Source: Bacteroidia bacterium (GTDB lineage: Bacteria; Bacteroidota; Bacteroidia; J057). From it: DNA of 64,000 nt. Under the pieces are notes generated by a model. The model saw only the letters and a list, made by a program, of their open reading frames with translations, was not told the origin of the DNA and did not search any database. Position 1 is the stretch's first letter; every line of letters starts with the position of its first letter. The stretch lies in assembly GCA_022760475.1 (NCBI GenBank), contig JALEFZ010000086.1:1-64000 (forward strand). The letters are read 5' to 3'. The position numbers and the translations under genes are program-made. Positions 9,485 through 18,686 of this stretch are shown here, piece by piece.

Positions 9485-10741
9485 ATGAATAACGTCCCCG
9501 TATTGATCGGCCCTTTCAGACAACTTCTGACCATGAGAAATCTTCCTCTTAAGGGTGCGATTTCGGATGAACAATTAGAAATCATTGAGGAAGGTGGGAT
9601 TCTCTTTCTAAATGGAGAAATCAAACAGATTGGAAAATTTGACGATATGGGAGCTGATCTGGCACCCGGGAATATTATTTTTCTTCAGGAAGACCTGCTG
9701 GCCTTTCCTGGTCTAATTGATGCGCACACCCACATTTGTTTTGCAGGAAGTCGTGCAAGGGATTACAGCATGCGTGTTGCAGGCAAAACCTATTTGGAAA
9801 TTGCCAAAGAGGGAGGAGGAATTTGGGATACGGTAACTCAAACACGGGCGGCCAGTGAGGAAGATCTCCAGCAATTGGTGCTGAAAAGAGCCAGATTCCT
9901 AAGGAAAAACGGAGTTACTACCGTCGAAGTTAAAAGTGGATACGGACTATCTGTAGAGGAAGAACTCAAAATGCTTCGAGCCATAAAAAAAGCAGATCAG
10001 GAACTGAATATGCTGGTACCTACCTGTTTGGCAGCTCATATTCCACCAAAAGATTTTGATGGCTCGCCCAATAGTTATCTTTATCAGATTCACTCTTCCC
10101 TCTGGCCATTGCTACAAAAAGAGCGTCTTTGTAACCGAATTGATATTTTTGTGGAAGAAGGAGCTTTTGGGATTGAAGAGGCCCGAAATTACCTACAGGC
10201 CGCAAAAGATTTCCACTTCGATATTACATTACATGTAGACCAATTTCATCCTGGAGGAAGCCACCTTGCGGTTGAGTTAGAGGCACTCAGTGCGGATCAT
10301 TTGGAAGCATCCGGGGATAAGGAAATTGAACTACTCGCAGGTTCAAATGTGATTCCAGTAGCCCTACCGGGAGCATCATTAGGGCTTGGAGACAGGTTTG
10401 CCCCAGCGAGGAAGTTGCTGGATGCAGGAGCATCTCTGGCTATAGCTTCCGATTGGAATCCAGGCTCTGCTCCTATGGGAGATTTATTGATTCAGGCTTC
10501 AATCCTGGGTGCCCATCAAAAACTGAGTATGGCAGAGACCTGGGCTGGTATGACATTTAGGGCTGCTGCTGCATTGAATCTTCAGGATAGGGGAGTTTTG
10601 GATGTTGGAAAGCGAGCCGATATGATTGCCTTTTCTGGAAAAGATTACAGAGAAGTGCTTTATCATCAAGGTCTTTTGAAACCTAGTCATGTTTGGCAAA
10701 ACGGATTCCCTCATTTGATTCAATCAGAAACCCATGTATAA
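9485..10741 (+). CDS. hutI: Imidazolonepropionase
   Basis: This is an amidohydrolase of 418 residues that opens the ring of 4-imidazolone-5-propanoate to give N-formimino-L-glutamate, the third step of histidine breakdown. The metal-binding DAHTHICFAGSR lies near residue 80. Further signatures are TTVEVKSGYGLS, LHVDQFHPGGS and the ASDWNPGSAPMG segment near residue 325, all typical of HutI. It overlaps the next gene, hutG, by 8 bp, so the two are translationally coupled. The genes for the two earlier steps (hutH, hutU) are not in the window. Confidence 0.95.
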   Translation: MNNVPVLIGPFRQLLTMRNLPLKGAISDEQLEIIEEGGILFLNGEIKQIGKFDDMGADLAPGNIIFLQEDLLAFPGLIDAHTHICFAGSRARDYSMRVAGKTYLEIAKEGGGIWDTVTQTRAASEEDLQQLVLKRARFLRKNGVTTVEVKSGYGLSVEEELKMLRAIKKADQELNMLVPTCLAAHIPPKDFDGSPNSYLYQIHSSLWPLLQKERLCNRIDIFVEEGAFGIEEARNYLQAAKDFHFDITLHVDQFHPGGSHLAVELEALSADHLEASGDKEIELLAGSNVIPVALPGASLGLGDRFAPARKLLDAGASLAIASDWNPGSAPMGDLLIQASILGAHQKLSMAETWAGMTFRAAAALNLQDRGVLDVGKRADMIAFSGKDYREVLYHQGLLKPSHVWQNGFPHLIQSETHV

Positions 10742-11708
10742 GTCAACTTCAACAAACATTTGGAAGGGAAGGGTAGATGAGGAGGATGGATTGGATGGTT
10801 ATCGCTGGCATCAAGTAGTCAAAACTATAAATCCCTACCGTGAGGAGCTCCAGCCTAAAAAAATAGGTGATTTGGCCATCCTTGGATTTGCCTCCGATGA
10901 AGGTGTAAAAAGGAATAAGGGTAGGGTAGGAGCTGTTGAAGGACCACTTTATCTAAGGAAAGCCTTGGCATCTATGGCCTGGCACCTGGATTTGGATACA
11001 TCCTTAATTGATGCAGGGGATGTGGTCGTGAGCGGGGATAAATTGGAACAAGGGCAGGAACAGTTAGGAGAAGTTTCTGCCAAACTTCTTGATGCCGGAT
11101 ATTTACCTATAGTTTTAGGAGGAGGCCATGCGGTAGCCTGGGCAAGTTTTCAAGGATACGTTCAATCAAAATTTAAAGGGAAAGGCATTGGGATCATCAA
11201 TATAGATGCTCACTTCGACCTGAGGAAAAGTGCTGTTCCCAGTTCTGGGACTCCGTTTTTGCAGATTGCCAATTGGTGTGAAGCGAATAATTTAGCGTTC
11301 AAGTACCTATGCCTGGGGATTCAGGAGTATGGTAATACCAAGGCGTTATTCAATACCGCAAGGGAAAAGCAAGTGAGTTATGTTACTGCCCAAGATCTTT
11401 TGTCAGGAGATCTCTCCAAAAGTAGGCAGTTACTGGATAACTTCATTTCAGAACTGGATTATTTGTATTTGAGCATTGACTTGGATGCCTTTGATGCTGC
11501 ATTTGCTCCGGGAGTAAGTGCAACGGTGGCTGGTGGCTTGACTCCTGGGGTGGTGCTGCAATTCATTCATCAAATCGCCTCCTCAGGTAAATTATTGATG
11601 ATGGACATCGCTGAATTGAATCCTCGTTTGGATCAGGATATGCGTACCGCCAAACTTGGGGCACGATGTATTCATCATATGGCTCTTAATTTGAGTCAAA
11701 AAATCTAA
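10734..11708 (+). CDS. hutG: Formimidoylglutamase
   Basis: This member of the arginase/agmatinase family (324 residues) hydrolyses N-formimino-L-glutamate to glutamate and formamide, the last step of the shorter histidine route. The manganese-site motifs are present in order: GGGHAVAW near residue 125, NIDAHFDLR near 153 and SIDLDAFDA near 245. The start overlaps the end of hutI, which supports the HutG assignment over arginase or agmatinase. A strong terminator follows about 55 bp after the stop codon. Confidence 0.93.
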   Translation: MYKSTSTNIWKGRVDEEDGLDGYRWHQVVKTINPYREELQPKKIGDLAILGFASDEGVKRNKGRVGAVEGPLYLRKALASMAWHLDLDTSLIDAGDVVVSGDKLEQGQEQLGEVSAKLLDAGYLPIVLGGGHAVAWASFQGYVQSKFKGKGIGIINIDAHFDLRKSAVPSSGTPFLQIANWCEANNLAFKYLCLGIQEYGNTKALFNTAREKQVSYVTAQDLLSGDLSKSRQLLDNFISELDYLYLSIDLDAFDAAFAPGVSATVAGGLTPGVVLQFIHQIASSGKLLMMDIAELNPRLDQDMRTAKLGARCIHHMALNLSQKI

Positions 11709-11761
11709 CGCTGTCATCGAGTTTTTTTCTTCCTTCTGCTTATCCATCCGTGCATAAGACA

Positions 11762-11799
11762 AACAGGCCAGTTCCATTGGAGCTGGCCTGTTCTTTTTT
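11762..11799 (+). terminator. hutIG terminator
   Basis: AACAGGCCAG (11762-11771) and CTGGCCTGTT (11783-11792) form a GC-rich stem followed by a T-run to 11799. Confidence 0.9.
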
Positions 11800-11874
11800 T
11801 AGCGAAGAAAATTAGGTGTTTGGAAAAGAAATAGAAATTATATGAATAAAATCTAACGGCGTTATGGTGTTTTT

Positions 11875-11908
11875 AAAAAAAACAGGATGAAGTTTAAGCC
11901 CCATCCTG
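11875..11908 (-). terminator. Terminator of the M28 peptidase gene
   Basis: On the minus strand CAGGATG and CATCCTG (plus-strand arms 11883-11889 and 11902-11908) form a stem that runs into a tract of eight T residues. It begins just after the stop codon of the leftward gene. Confidence 0.8.
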
Positions 11909-11915
11909 AATCTAA

Positions 11916-13466
11916 TTAGTCTTTTTTATCAACTACAACCCGTTCATCTCTGTTTGCCACTTTCCAAGCCGTTGCAAATACCAGTCTGGTAATGTTTTGC
12001 ATTTTCTGGTAAGCGATCTTTTCAGGATCGTCTCCGGGTTGGTGGTAGTCTTCATGGGTACCATTGAAGTAGAAAATGATAGGAATTCCGTTTTTGGCGA
12101 AGTTGTAGTGGTCGCTTCGATAGTAAAAACGATTGGGATCATTTTCATCATTGTATTTGTAATCCAGAGTCAGGTTGCTGTATGTATCATTGGCTTCTTC
12201 ACTCAACTCGTGAAGTTCTGAACTCAATTTATCTGACCCAATCAAATAGATGTACTCATTCTGATTTTCCTTACCCTCGTAGCGTTTGTCTACTCTTCCA
12301 ATCATGTCAATATTAAGATTGGTTATGGTATTTTCAAGCGGATAAATAGGGTTATTGGCATAAAATTCGGAACCCAAGAGGCCTTTTTCCTCTCCTGAAA
12401 CAGTCATGAACAGGATAGATCTTCTTGGTTTGTAGCCTTCTTTGGCAGCTGTAGCAAAGGCTTCTGCCAATTCAAGAACTGCTGTGGTGCCCGAACCATC
12501 ATCATCCGCGCCATTGTAGACAACACCCTTACTATTGACTCCCACATGGTCATAGTGCCCTGTTATTACTAGCAACTCATCTTTCTTGTCTGTTCCTTCG
12601 AGGTATCCCATGACATTCGAGGCCTCCTTTGATTTAAAATCAACATCAGCCGTCATGCTAAATGACTTTTTCTTTAGCTTATTCTTGGGAATTGAAGCAT
12701 TCCCTGCCAGGGCTTCTCTGATTTCAGGGATAGTTTTTTTGCCGTTGTTCAGGATCTGAGCCAGTGTTTCGTCTTGAAGAAAAATCAACGGGCTACCCCT
12801 TCTAGGGGAAGCTGAGATCTCGGAAGAAGAACGCCTTGAATAACGCTTGATGATTTTATAGCTAGAGTCAGGTACTCCAATAAGTACGGCCTTGGCTCCT
12901 TTTTCGATTAATAGATCTTTGCGATTTCTAAGAGCTTGAAGCTCCCTGAACCTATTTCCTGCACTTGGCATTCCATTGGGGCGACCACTAACTATAACTG
13001 CGATTTTCCCTTCCAGGTCAAGACCTTCCAGGTTGTTATAGTCATCATTTTCAAAACCAAAACCAGCGAACACCATCTCACCCTCCATTTTGTCTGCCAT
13101 TCCTCCGCTAGCCAGGAAGCTGTCTCCAAATTTTAATTCCTGCTTTCCAATGGTAAGGCTTGCATCCTTGATTTCGCTGCGGTTGAGGTAAAACTTTTGA
13201 AAGTAGGTTTGATCAGTTTTATTTCCTGGGATCAATCCAAGTCGCATAAAGTGAGCACGGATGTAAATTCCAGCAATATGCTGCCCTCTTTCCCCGGTTT
13301 CTCTACCTTCTAGCAGATCATCTGCAAGGAAATAAAGATGCGCCTGCATATCTTCCTTGGTGATGGTCTCACTGTATGTTTTTATTGGGTCTCCTTCGGG
13401 GAAATCCTGTCCCATCAAATTGAATCCAATGAAGATCAATGGGATAATAACAAGTTTTTTCAACAT
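11916..13466 (-). CDS. Secreted M28-family metallopeptidase
   Basis: This 516-residue protein has a signal peptide (MLKKLVIIPLIFIGFNLMGQ). A protease-associated-type insert precedes the catalytic domain, which starts near residue 290. The di-zinc ligands are visible in order: GHYDHVG (His and Asp context), GADDDGSGTTAVLELAEAF, SGEEKGLLGSEFY (Glu pair), NIDMIGR and GTHEDYHQPGDD (final His). It should be an aminopeptidase acting outside the cytoplasm on peptides. It is a single gene with its own terminator. It lacks an obvious T9SS sorting domain, so it is probably periplasmic or outer-membrane associated. Confidence 0.92.
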   Translation of the reverse strand: MLKKLVIIPLIFIGFNLMGQDFPEGDPIKTYSETITKEDMQAHLYFLADDLLEGRETGERGQHIAGIYIRAHFMRLGLIPGNKTDQTYFQKFYLNRSEIKDASLTIGKQELKFGDSFLASGGMADKMEGEMVFAGFGFENDDYNNLEGLDLEGKIAVIVSGRPNGMPSAGNRFRELQALRNRKDLLIEKGAKAVLIGVPDSSYKIIKRYSRRSSSEISASPRRGSPLIFLQDETLAQILNNGKKTIPEIREALAGNASIPKNKLKKKSFSMTADVDFKSKEASNVMGYLEGTDKKDELLVITGHYDHVGVNSKGVVYNGADDDGSGTTAVLELAEAFATAAKEGYKPRRSILFMTVSGEEKGLLGSEFYANNPIYPLENTITNLNIDMIGRVDKRYEGKENQNEYIYLIGSDKLSSELHELSEEANDTYSNLTLDYKYNDENDPNRFYYRSDHYNFAKNGIPIIFYFNGTHEDYHQPGDDPEKIAYQKMQNITRLVFATAWKVANRDERVVVDKKD

Positions 13467-13575
13467 AATCTCAATTTTAACAAATCACAAAATACCAAAG
13501 CTTCCTAGCCTCTACAATTAATTTGTAGGGTTTTTAGACTTGTGGCTGATTTGGTTCGTTTAGTGTTGCTGCTTT

Positions 13576-14340
13576 TTAGGCAAATGCCTTTATTATATCC
13601 ACAAAATCTCTGGACTTCAAGCTCGCTCCTCCTATCAATCCTCCATCTATGTCTTTCTGAGCAAACAGTTCAGGGGCTGTATGCGGCTTTACACTTCCTC
13701 CATAAAGAATTGTTGTATTTAAGGAAATTTCTTTCCCGTATTTATCCTCGATTAATTGCCTGATGGATGCATGCACTTCCTGTGCATCTTCTGGGGTAGC
13801 AGATACCCCCGTTCCTATGCACCATACAGGTTCATATGCAATCACCAACTGGGAAAATGCATCACCGCTCAGGTGAAAGGCTCCTTCGCTTAGCTGTCTT
13901 TCATTGACTTGGAGGGTCTTTCCTGCATTCCTTTCTTCCAATGTTTCACCAATACAATAAATGGGTTTCAGTCCATTGGTTAGTGCTACATCTATCTTCT
14001 TGGCAAGAAGGGCATTGTCTTCATGAAAGTATTGGCGGCGCTCTGAGTGGCCAATAATCACATAGCTACAACCTACACTTTTCAGCATAGCTCCGGCAAC
14101 TTCACCCGTATAGGCACCTTTTTCTTCTTGATGAAGGTTTTGAGCAGAAAGATGGAATCTCTCATGGTCTTTGATTTGATGGTTGACCATTCCTAGAAAT
14201 GGAAAGGATGGGCTGAAAATCACCTGAGCATCACCTTGGTACTCGTCATTGGTCATGTGGATTACCTCACTGATTAACTGCTGAGCACTAGTAGCGTCAA
14301 GGTTCATTTTCCAGTTTCCTGCAACAATTTTTTGTGCCAT
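13576..14340 (-). CDS. tpiA: Triosephosphate isomerase
   Basis: This glycolytic enzyme interconverts glyceraldehyde-3-phosphate and dihydroxyacetone phosphate. From the ATG at 14340 the protein is 254 residues and begins MAQKIVAGNWKMN, the canonical start with the catalytic Lys at residue 11. The frame is open 32 codons further upstream but that part has no family similarity. The catalytic His is in VIIGHSERRQYF and the catalytic Glu in VIAYEPVWCIGTG; the phosphate-binding YGGSVKP is near the end. It lies 83 bp downstream of the GlmU-like gene on the same strand and may be cotranscribed with it. Confidence 0.97.
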   Translation of the reverse strand: MAQKIVAGNWKMNLDATSAQQLISEVIHMTNDEYQGDAQVIFSPSFPFLGMVNHQIKDHERFHLSAQNLHQEEKGAYTGEVAGAMLKSVGCSYVIIGHSERRQYFHEDNALLAKKIDVALTNGLKPIYCIGETLEERNAGKTLQVNERQLSEGAFHLSGDAFSQLVIAYEPVWCIGTGVSATPEDAQEVHASIRQLIEDKYGKEISLNTTILYGGSVKPHTAPELFAQKDIDGGLIGGASLKSRDFVDIIKAFA

Positions 14341-14423
14341 GTGTGTATTCTTGTTAATGTTTTTACTCAATAATAAGGGGATTGTGAATGGCCATTTTTC
14401 CAAGCCTATGAAACCTCCTCGAT

Positions 14424-15644
14424 TTAATCGCCCCAATTTCTGAAAATCCTCGTTTGCTCAAAAATATGAGTCATTAATTTTTTATCAGGAACTGTTAAAT
14501 CTACCTTCCTGCGTTTCATGACCCTTGTAGCTGTCTCAAATGCTTTTAATAGGTTGTATGTCTGAAAGCCTTCCGAACCGCCCCATGCAAATGATGGAAT
14601 AAATTTGGGTGGAAAGTTCCCCCCATAGATGTTGGCACTTAGCCCGACTACCGTACCTGTATTGAACATGGTATTGATGCCACATTTGCTATGGTCTCCC
14701 ATGATCAGGCCATGAAACTGAAGTCCGGTATCCTTGTAAGTATTGGATGGATAGTGCCAGACTTTAATGTTGGAGTAATTATTTTTCAGGTTCGATGTGT
14801 TGCTATCTGCACCTAGGTTACACCAGTATCCAAGGACAGAGTTGCCGAGGTAACCATCATGGCCCTTATTGGTATATCCCATGATTACAGAGTTTCCTAC
14901 TTCTCCACCTACTTTGACCCATGGACCAAAACTGCTATCTCCTCGAAGTTTAGCTCCTGCACTGACGGTGCTGTTTTCACCTATGCAATGAGCATTTAAA
15001 ATGATGCTTCCTTCCTGAATTTTTGCCTGCTTGCCGATGTATATGGGTCCATCTTCCGCATTGATGATGGCTGACCTGACCGATGCCCCTTCACCTATAA
15101 AGAGGTTGTCTTTGCCATAAACCCTCGTATACGGATCATCGATCGAAGATGAGGTTTCTGTTTTGACTGCAAGCTCAAAATCCCGGATGATGAATTCTCG
15201 GTTGAGCCTAAATATATCGGAAAGCTGCCTGATTGCGAGACCTTCGTAGCTAATCTGATATTCCTTAAGGCCTTTGTTTAGGAAGTTTTCCTTGCTTAGA
15301 GGGGCCGAATCCTCAAGTTTGCCTGTTCTTGCAATTAAGATTTCGCCAGCCTCATTGCAGATAAAGGAGTCAGGATCTATTTCTTTGATGTTGTCTAGGA
15401 GGGTAGGAGAGGGGCCAAACTTGCCATTGATCCAAATATAGTCTTCTTCTCCCGTCTGAGGGAGTTTTCCAAAGATTTCCTTTAAGTGTTTGGCTGTTGA
15501 GGTGTAAATCTCAGTTGGTAGTGATTTCTGCCACTTTTCCAACAAGGTAAAGATTCCCGATCTCAATTGGTAAATAGGTCGGCTAAAGGTAAATGGTTGG
15601 AGGTCATAGTGACTTTCATCTTCGAATAGGATAAATGCAGCCAT
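14424..15644 (-). CDS. GlmU-like sugar nucleotidyltransferase family protein
   Basis: This 406-residue protein has an N-terminal domain that begins FILFEDESHYDLQPFTFSRP, as in the Bacteroidota family annotated as putative sugar nucleotidyltransferases. Its C-terminal half is a left-handed beta helix of hexapeptide repeats (from about residue 180, for example IYIGKQAKIQEGSIILNA and later NLGADSNTSNLK). It lacks the LxxGxGTRM loop of true GlmU pyrophosphorylases in its first 30 residues. Nucleotidyl transfer is therefore a family-based guess. A role in making an activated sugar for the cell envelope is likely. tpiA follows on the same strand. Confidence 0.8.
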   Translation of the reverse strand: MAAFILFEDESHYDLQPFTFSRPIYQLRSGIFTLLEKWQKSLPTEIYTSTAKHLKEIFGKLPQTGEEDYIWINGKFGPSPTLLDNIKEIDPDSFICNEAGEILIARTGKLEDSAPLSKENFLNKGLKEYQISYEGLAIRQLSDIFRLNREFIIRDFELAVKTETSSSIDDPYTRVYGKDNLFIGEGASVRSAIINAEDGPIYIGKQAKIQEGSIILNAHCIGENSTVSAGAKLRGDSSFGPWVKVGGEVGNSVIMGYTNKGHDGYLGNSVLGYWCNLGADSNTSNLKNNYSNIKVWHYPSNTYKDTGLQFHGLIMGDHSKCGINTMFNTGTVVGLSANIYGGNFPPKFIPSFAWGGSEGFQTYNLLKAFETATRVMKRRKVDLTVPDKKLMTHIFEQTRIFRNWGD

Positions 15645-15700
15645 AAAGGAGTTTCTTTATCAATTGGGAACAAGATAGGAGACATAGGAAAAAATAAAAA

Positions 15701-15726
15701 GGGGACAATCCCTGAGAATTGTCCCC
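15701..15726 (-). terminator. rpmE terminator
   Basis: GGGGACAAT (15701-15709) and ATTGTCCCC (15718-15726) form a perfect 9-bp stem. On the minus strand it runs into TTTTTATTTTTT, and it lies 20 bp beyond the stop codon of the L31 gene. Confidence 0.9.
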
Positions 15727-15746
15727 TAATTTTGATTGGAAGTTAA

Positions 15747-16001
15747 TTACTTCCCTTTTTTCTTCCCATATCGGCTGTAGAACTTGTCTACACGGCCGGC
15801 TGTATCTACCAGCTTCTGCTTACCAGTGAAGAATGGATGAGAGTCGCTGGAAATTTCCAACTTGATCAATGGGTACTCGTTGCCATCTTCCCACGTAATC
15901 GTTTCTTTGGATTTCGCAGTTGACTTTGACAAAAATGTATAGTCAGTAGAAATATCCTTGAAAACGACGAACCTATAATCTGGATGTATTCCTTCTTTCA
16001 T
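15747..16001 (-). CDS. rpmE2: 50S ribosomal protein L31, type B
   Basis: An 84-residue ribosomal protein with the type B start [18 protein letters not shown] and the conserved [27 protein letters not shown] block (split here at the motif level). The cysteine zinc ligands of type A L31 are absent, as expected for the zinc-free form. It is a single-gene unit with its own promoter and terminator. Confidence 0.96.
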   Translation of the reverse strand: MKEGIHPDYRFVVFKDISTDYTFLSKSTAKSKETITWEDGNEYPLIKLEISSDSHPFFTGKQKLVDTAGRVDKFYSRYGKKKGK

Positions 16002-16021
16002 TGTTTCATTTTTTGGAAAGG

Positions 16022-16053
16022 CAAAATTAGTACTTTAAAGTTAAAATGCCAAG
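16022..16053 (-). promoter_or_regulatory. rpmE2 promoter
   Basis: On the minus strand TTG (16052-16050), a 20-nt spacer and TAATTTTG (16029-16022) match the Bacteroidota promoter. It lies about 20 nt upstream of the L31 start codon. Confidence 0.6.
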
Positions 16054-16187
16054 ATATTGTTGGCTTTTGTTTATAAAAATTGCAGCAGTGTCAATTTTTT
16101 TGAATCTTTATTTTTAGATAAAATCCATATTTTGTGATTGTATTATTTTGGCCTTTATTTGTAGGTAGGAAAAACGCTTTACAACTT

Positions 16188-16592
16188 ATGTTTAAGTTCC
16201 TTACCCCACTTTTGTTACTTTTCCTGATATTTGGTGCTGCAAAATTGCAGGCACAAAACGTCCTGTTGAACTCTTTCGAGTTGCAGGCTGATGGCGCTGA
16301 TATTATGATTTCTTGGGAAATTCAGGATGAAAAGGGGGTAGCCGAGTACAGGATTTTTAGGAGATTCGAAGACCAGAGTACGCTTACGCACGTAGTTACC
16401 CTGCCCAATAATAAGCAAAGCTACTATACTTATCTGGACAATAATATTTTCAAGCAGCAGCCCAAGATTCTTTATTATGAGCTCCAAATTGTGGTAAATG
16501 GCCAGATTCAAAAATTTTCCCAAAGCCTTTCGCACAATCCAACCTCTATTCAGCGAACCTGGGGAAGTATCAAGTCCATGTTCAGGGATTGA
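16188..16592 (+). CDS. Small secreted protein, unknown
   Basis: From the ATG at 16188 this is a 134-residue protein with a clear signal peptide (FKFLTPLLLLFLIFGAAKLQA, cleavage before QNV). The mature part, about 110 residues, begins LLNSFELQADGADIMISWEI and looks like a single fibronectin type III-like beta sandwich, with W, Y and F core residues and the pattern VAEYRIFRRFE. The frame is open 18 codons further upstream without a signal-like start. Function is unknown. Confidence 0.7.
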   Translation: MFKFLTPLLLLFLIFGAAKLQAQNVLLNSFELQADGADIMISWEIQDEKGVAEYRIFRRFEDQSTLTHVVTLPNNKQSYYTYLDNNIFKQQPKILYYELQIVVNGQIQKFSQSLSHNPTSIQRTWGSIKSMFRD

Positions 16593-16709
16593 TATCCTAC
16601 TTCACTCATTTTATTGTCATTTTGCATTTTTTAGCAGAAATTAATGCTGGCAATTCCCATGTTTACTTCTTAAACCTGGCTTTCTTAATCAAAAATCCCG
16701 AATGCCCTC

Positions 16710-18626
16710 ATGCGTTTTCTTTTGCTCATGGCTTTTTTAGTTACAGGACTTTGCACCTTTGCTCAAGATCTTGAGGAAACTCCTCCTGCTACTGAAAAAG
16801 ACTTCGTGCGTTTTTGCATGGAGGTTTATAAGCGTGTTCGAACTAGTCCCATAAAAAGTAAAGAAGAGGGAGAGACACTTTTGGAAATAGCTCGCGAAAG
16901 ACGTTGGCCCTTTGGAGAGGTTTGGCTCATTCTGGCTCGCTCTCACTGGTATTTGGGCGATTACAATGATTCCCGGGAATACTTCAGAGCAGCCCTTGAT
17001 TCTTATGAGAAGAAAGATGACAAAGATGGAATGGCCCGAGCTTGGGAAGGCCTGGGGATGGTCCAATGGCGCCTGGGTAATTTTCCAGGAGCGAATAAGT
17101 ATCTTTTTGAATCTCTTAATGTAAGGGAAGCCCATCAGGACAGCCTGGGTTTGATTGACAATTATTATTGGCTTGGAGTATTGCAGGCTGATTTGGGATC
17201 CTATAAAGAGGCAAGGGATTATTATCACAAAGCGCTATATCTGGCTCAGGTTCTTGGAGAAGTACATAGGGAAGCAGACATTTTTAATGTGATCGGACGC
17301 ACATGGCGAAAGCAAGGAGTTTATGAGAAAGCTTTGCAAGCCCATGCAGTTTCGGCCCCTATTTACGAAGCCTTAAAAGATTCCTTGGGGCTATCTGATT
17401 ACTACAATAATGTAGGGAGTATTTACCGGAGGCAAGGCCGCTACAATGATGCGCTGGCTCAATTTTTTAATGCCCTTTACATTCAGGAAAAATTACTGGA
17501 TAAAGAAGGACTTGCAGATGGATATAATGACATCGGTACCACCCTTATGCAAAAGGGAGACTTTGAAGGCGCCATTAAGTATCTTGAACTTGGTTTGAAA
17601 ACAGCTCGGGAGATTTATTTGCTTGACGATGTTCGTTACGCCTATAAGAGCTTGGCCTCTGTTTACGACTCTCTTGGTAATTACCAACTTGCTTTCGAAT
17701 ACCACAAACTATTCACCCAGGTAAAAGACTCTATTTATGCCTTGACCAACAATGATATCATCAATCAGCAACGTTTTGACTACGAATGGCAAAAGGCACA
17801 TGAGGCAAGGGAAAAGGAGGAGGAGATCAGGCGGGAACGGGCTCGAAATTTTATTCTTATTGTGATTGGCCTTTTGGCTCTCGCTGGGGGAGCTGTTGCT
17901 TTTTTCTTTTGGCAAAATCGATTGAATGCCCGTATCAATAGGCAATTAGAAGCCAAGAATATCCTCATTGACCTTCAAAGGGATCGGGCAGAAAAATTAT
18001 TACTCAATATCCTGCCTGAAGAAATTGCCAATGAACTGAAATCAAATGCTTCTGGCAAGGTAAAGGCCAGAAGCTATTCTTCGGTCACAGTTATGTTTGT
18101 CGATTTTAAGGGTTTTACTCAGATTTCCGAAGTGCTTAGCCCCCGTGATCTTGTGAGTGAGTTACATTTTTGTTTTCGGAATTTTGACGAGATCGTGGAT
18201 AGTTACGGCATAGAGAAAATCAAAACCATTGGGGATGCCTACATGTGTGCAGGAGGACTTCCAGCGGAGGATAATGAGCACGCCCGCAAAACTGTACGCG
18301 CTGCCATGGAAATTCAGCGTTTCATGGAAAGCTATAAAGCTGATCGGATTCAAATGGGCCAGCCTTATTTTGAAGCCCGAATTGGGGTTCATTCTGGCCC
18401 CGTAGTAGCTGGTGTGGTAGGATCTCGAAAATTTGCCTATGATATTTGGGGGGATACTGTGAATACTGCCGCCCGCATGGAATCAGCAGGGGAGGTCGGC
18501 AAGGTCAATATATCATCATCTACCTACAAACTGGTTAAAGACCTTTGCATTTGTACCCACAGGGGTAAGGTCCATGCTAAAAACAAGGGTGATATCGAAA
18601 TGTATTTCGTGGATTGGACCATGTAA
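16710..18626 (+). CDS. TPR-containing class III adenylate cyclase
   Basis: This 638-residue signalling protein has a signal sequence (RFLLLMAFLVTGLCTFA) and an external part made of about six or seven TPR repeats (residues ~75-360). Then come a short coiled coil, a transmembrane helix (ILIVIGLLALAGGAVAFFFW, ~390-410) and a C-terminal class III cyclase domain. The metal-binding Asp residues are in MFVDFKGF and GDAYMCAGG. The adenine-selecting pair appears as Lys in EKIKTIGD and Asp in AYDIWGDTVN. The catalytic Asn and Arg follow in NTAARMES. The active site is complete, so it should make cAMP in response to a signal sensed by the TPRs. Confidence 0.9.
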   Translation: MRFLLLMAFLVTGLCTFAQDLEETPPATEKDFVRFCMEVYKRVRTSPIKSKEEGETLLEIARERRWPFGEVWLILARSHWYLGDYNDSREYFRAALDSYEKKDDKDGMARAWEGLGMVQWRLGNFPGANKYLFESLNVREAHQDSLGLIDNYYWLGVLQADLGSYKEARDYYHKALYLAQVLGEVHREADIFNVIGRTWRKQGVYEKALQAHAVSAPIYEALKDSLGLSDYYNNVGSIYRRQGRYNDALAQFFNALYIQEKLLDKEGLADGYNDIGTTLMQKGDFEGAIKYLELGLKTAREIYLLDDVRYAYKSLASVYDSLGNYQLAFEYHKLFTQVKDSIYALTNNDIINQQRFDYEWQKAHEAREKEEEIRRERARNFILIVIGLLALAGGAVAFFFWQNRLNARINRQLEAKNILIDLQRDRAEKLLLNILPEEIANELKSNASGKVKARSYSSVTVMFVDFKGFTQISEVLSPRDLVSELHFCFRNFDEIVDSYGIEKIKTIGDAYMCAGGLPAEDNEHARKTVRAAMEIQRFMESYKADRIQMGQPYFEARIGVHSGPVVAGVVGSRKFAYDIWGDTVNTAARMESAGEVGKVNISSSTYKLVKDLCICTHRGKVHAKNKGDIEMYFVDWTM

Positions 18627-18686
18627 TTGTTGTTGCTTCCTTTTTTTGTCTCTAATATTGTGGCCATTATCAATACCTAACTAAGC

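Noticed and set aside
13512-13540. CTACAA-TTAAT-TTGTAG dyad between tpiA and the M28 peptidase gene
   Set aside because: It is a short AT-rich inverted repeat without a T-run or nearby promoter, and could be chance.
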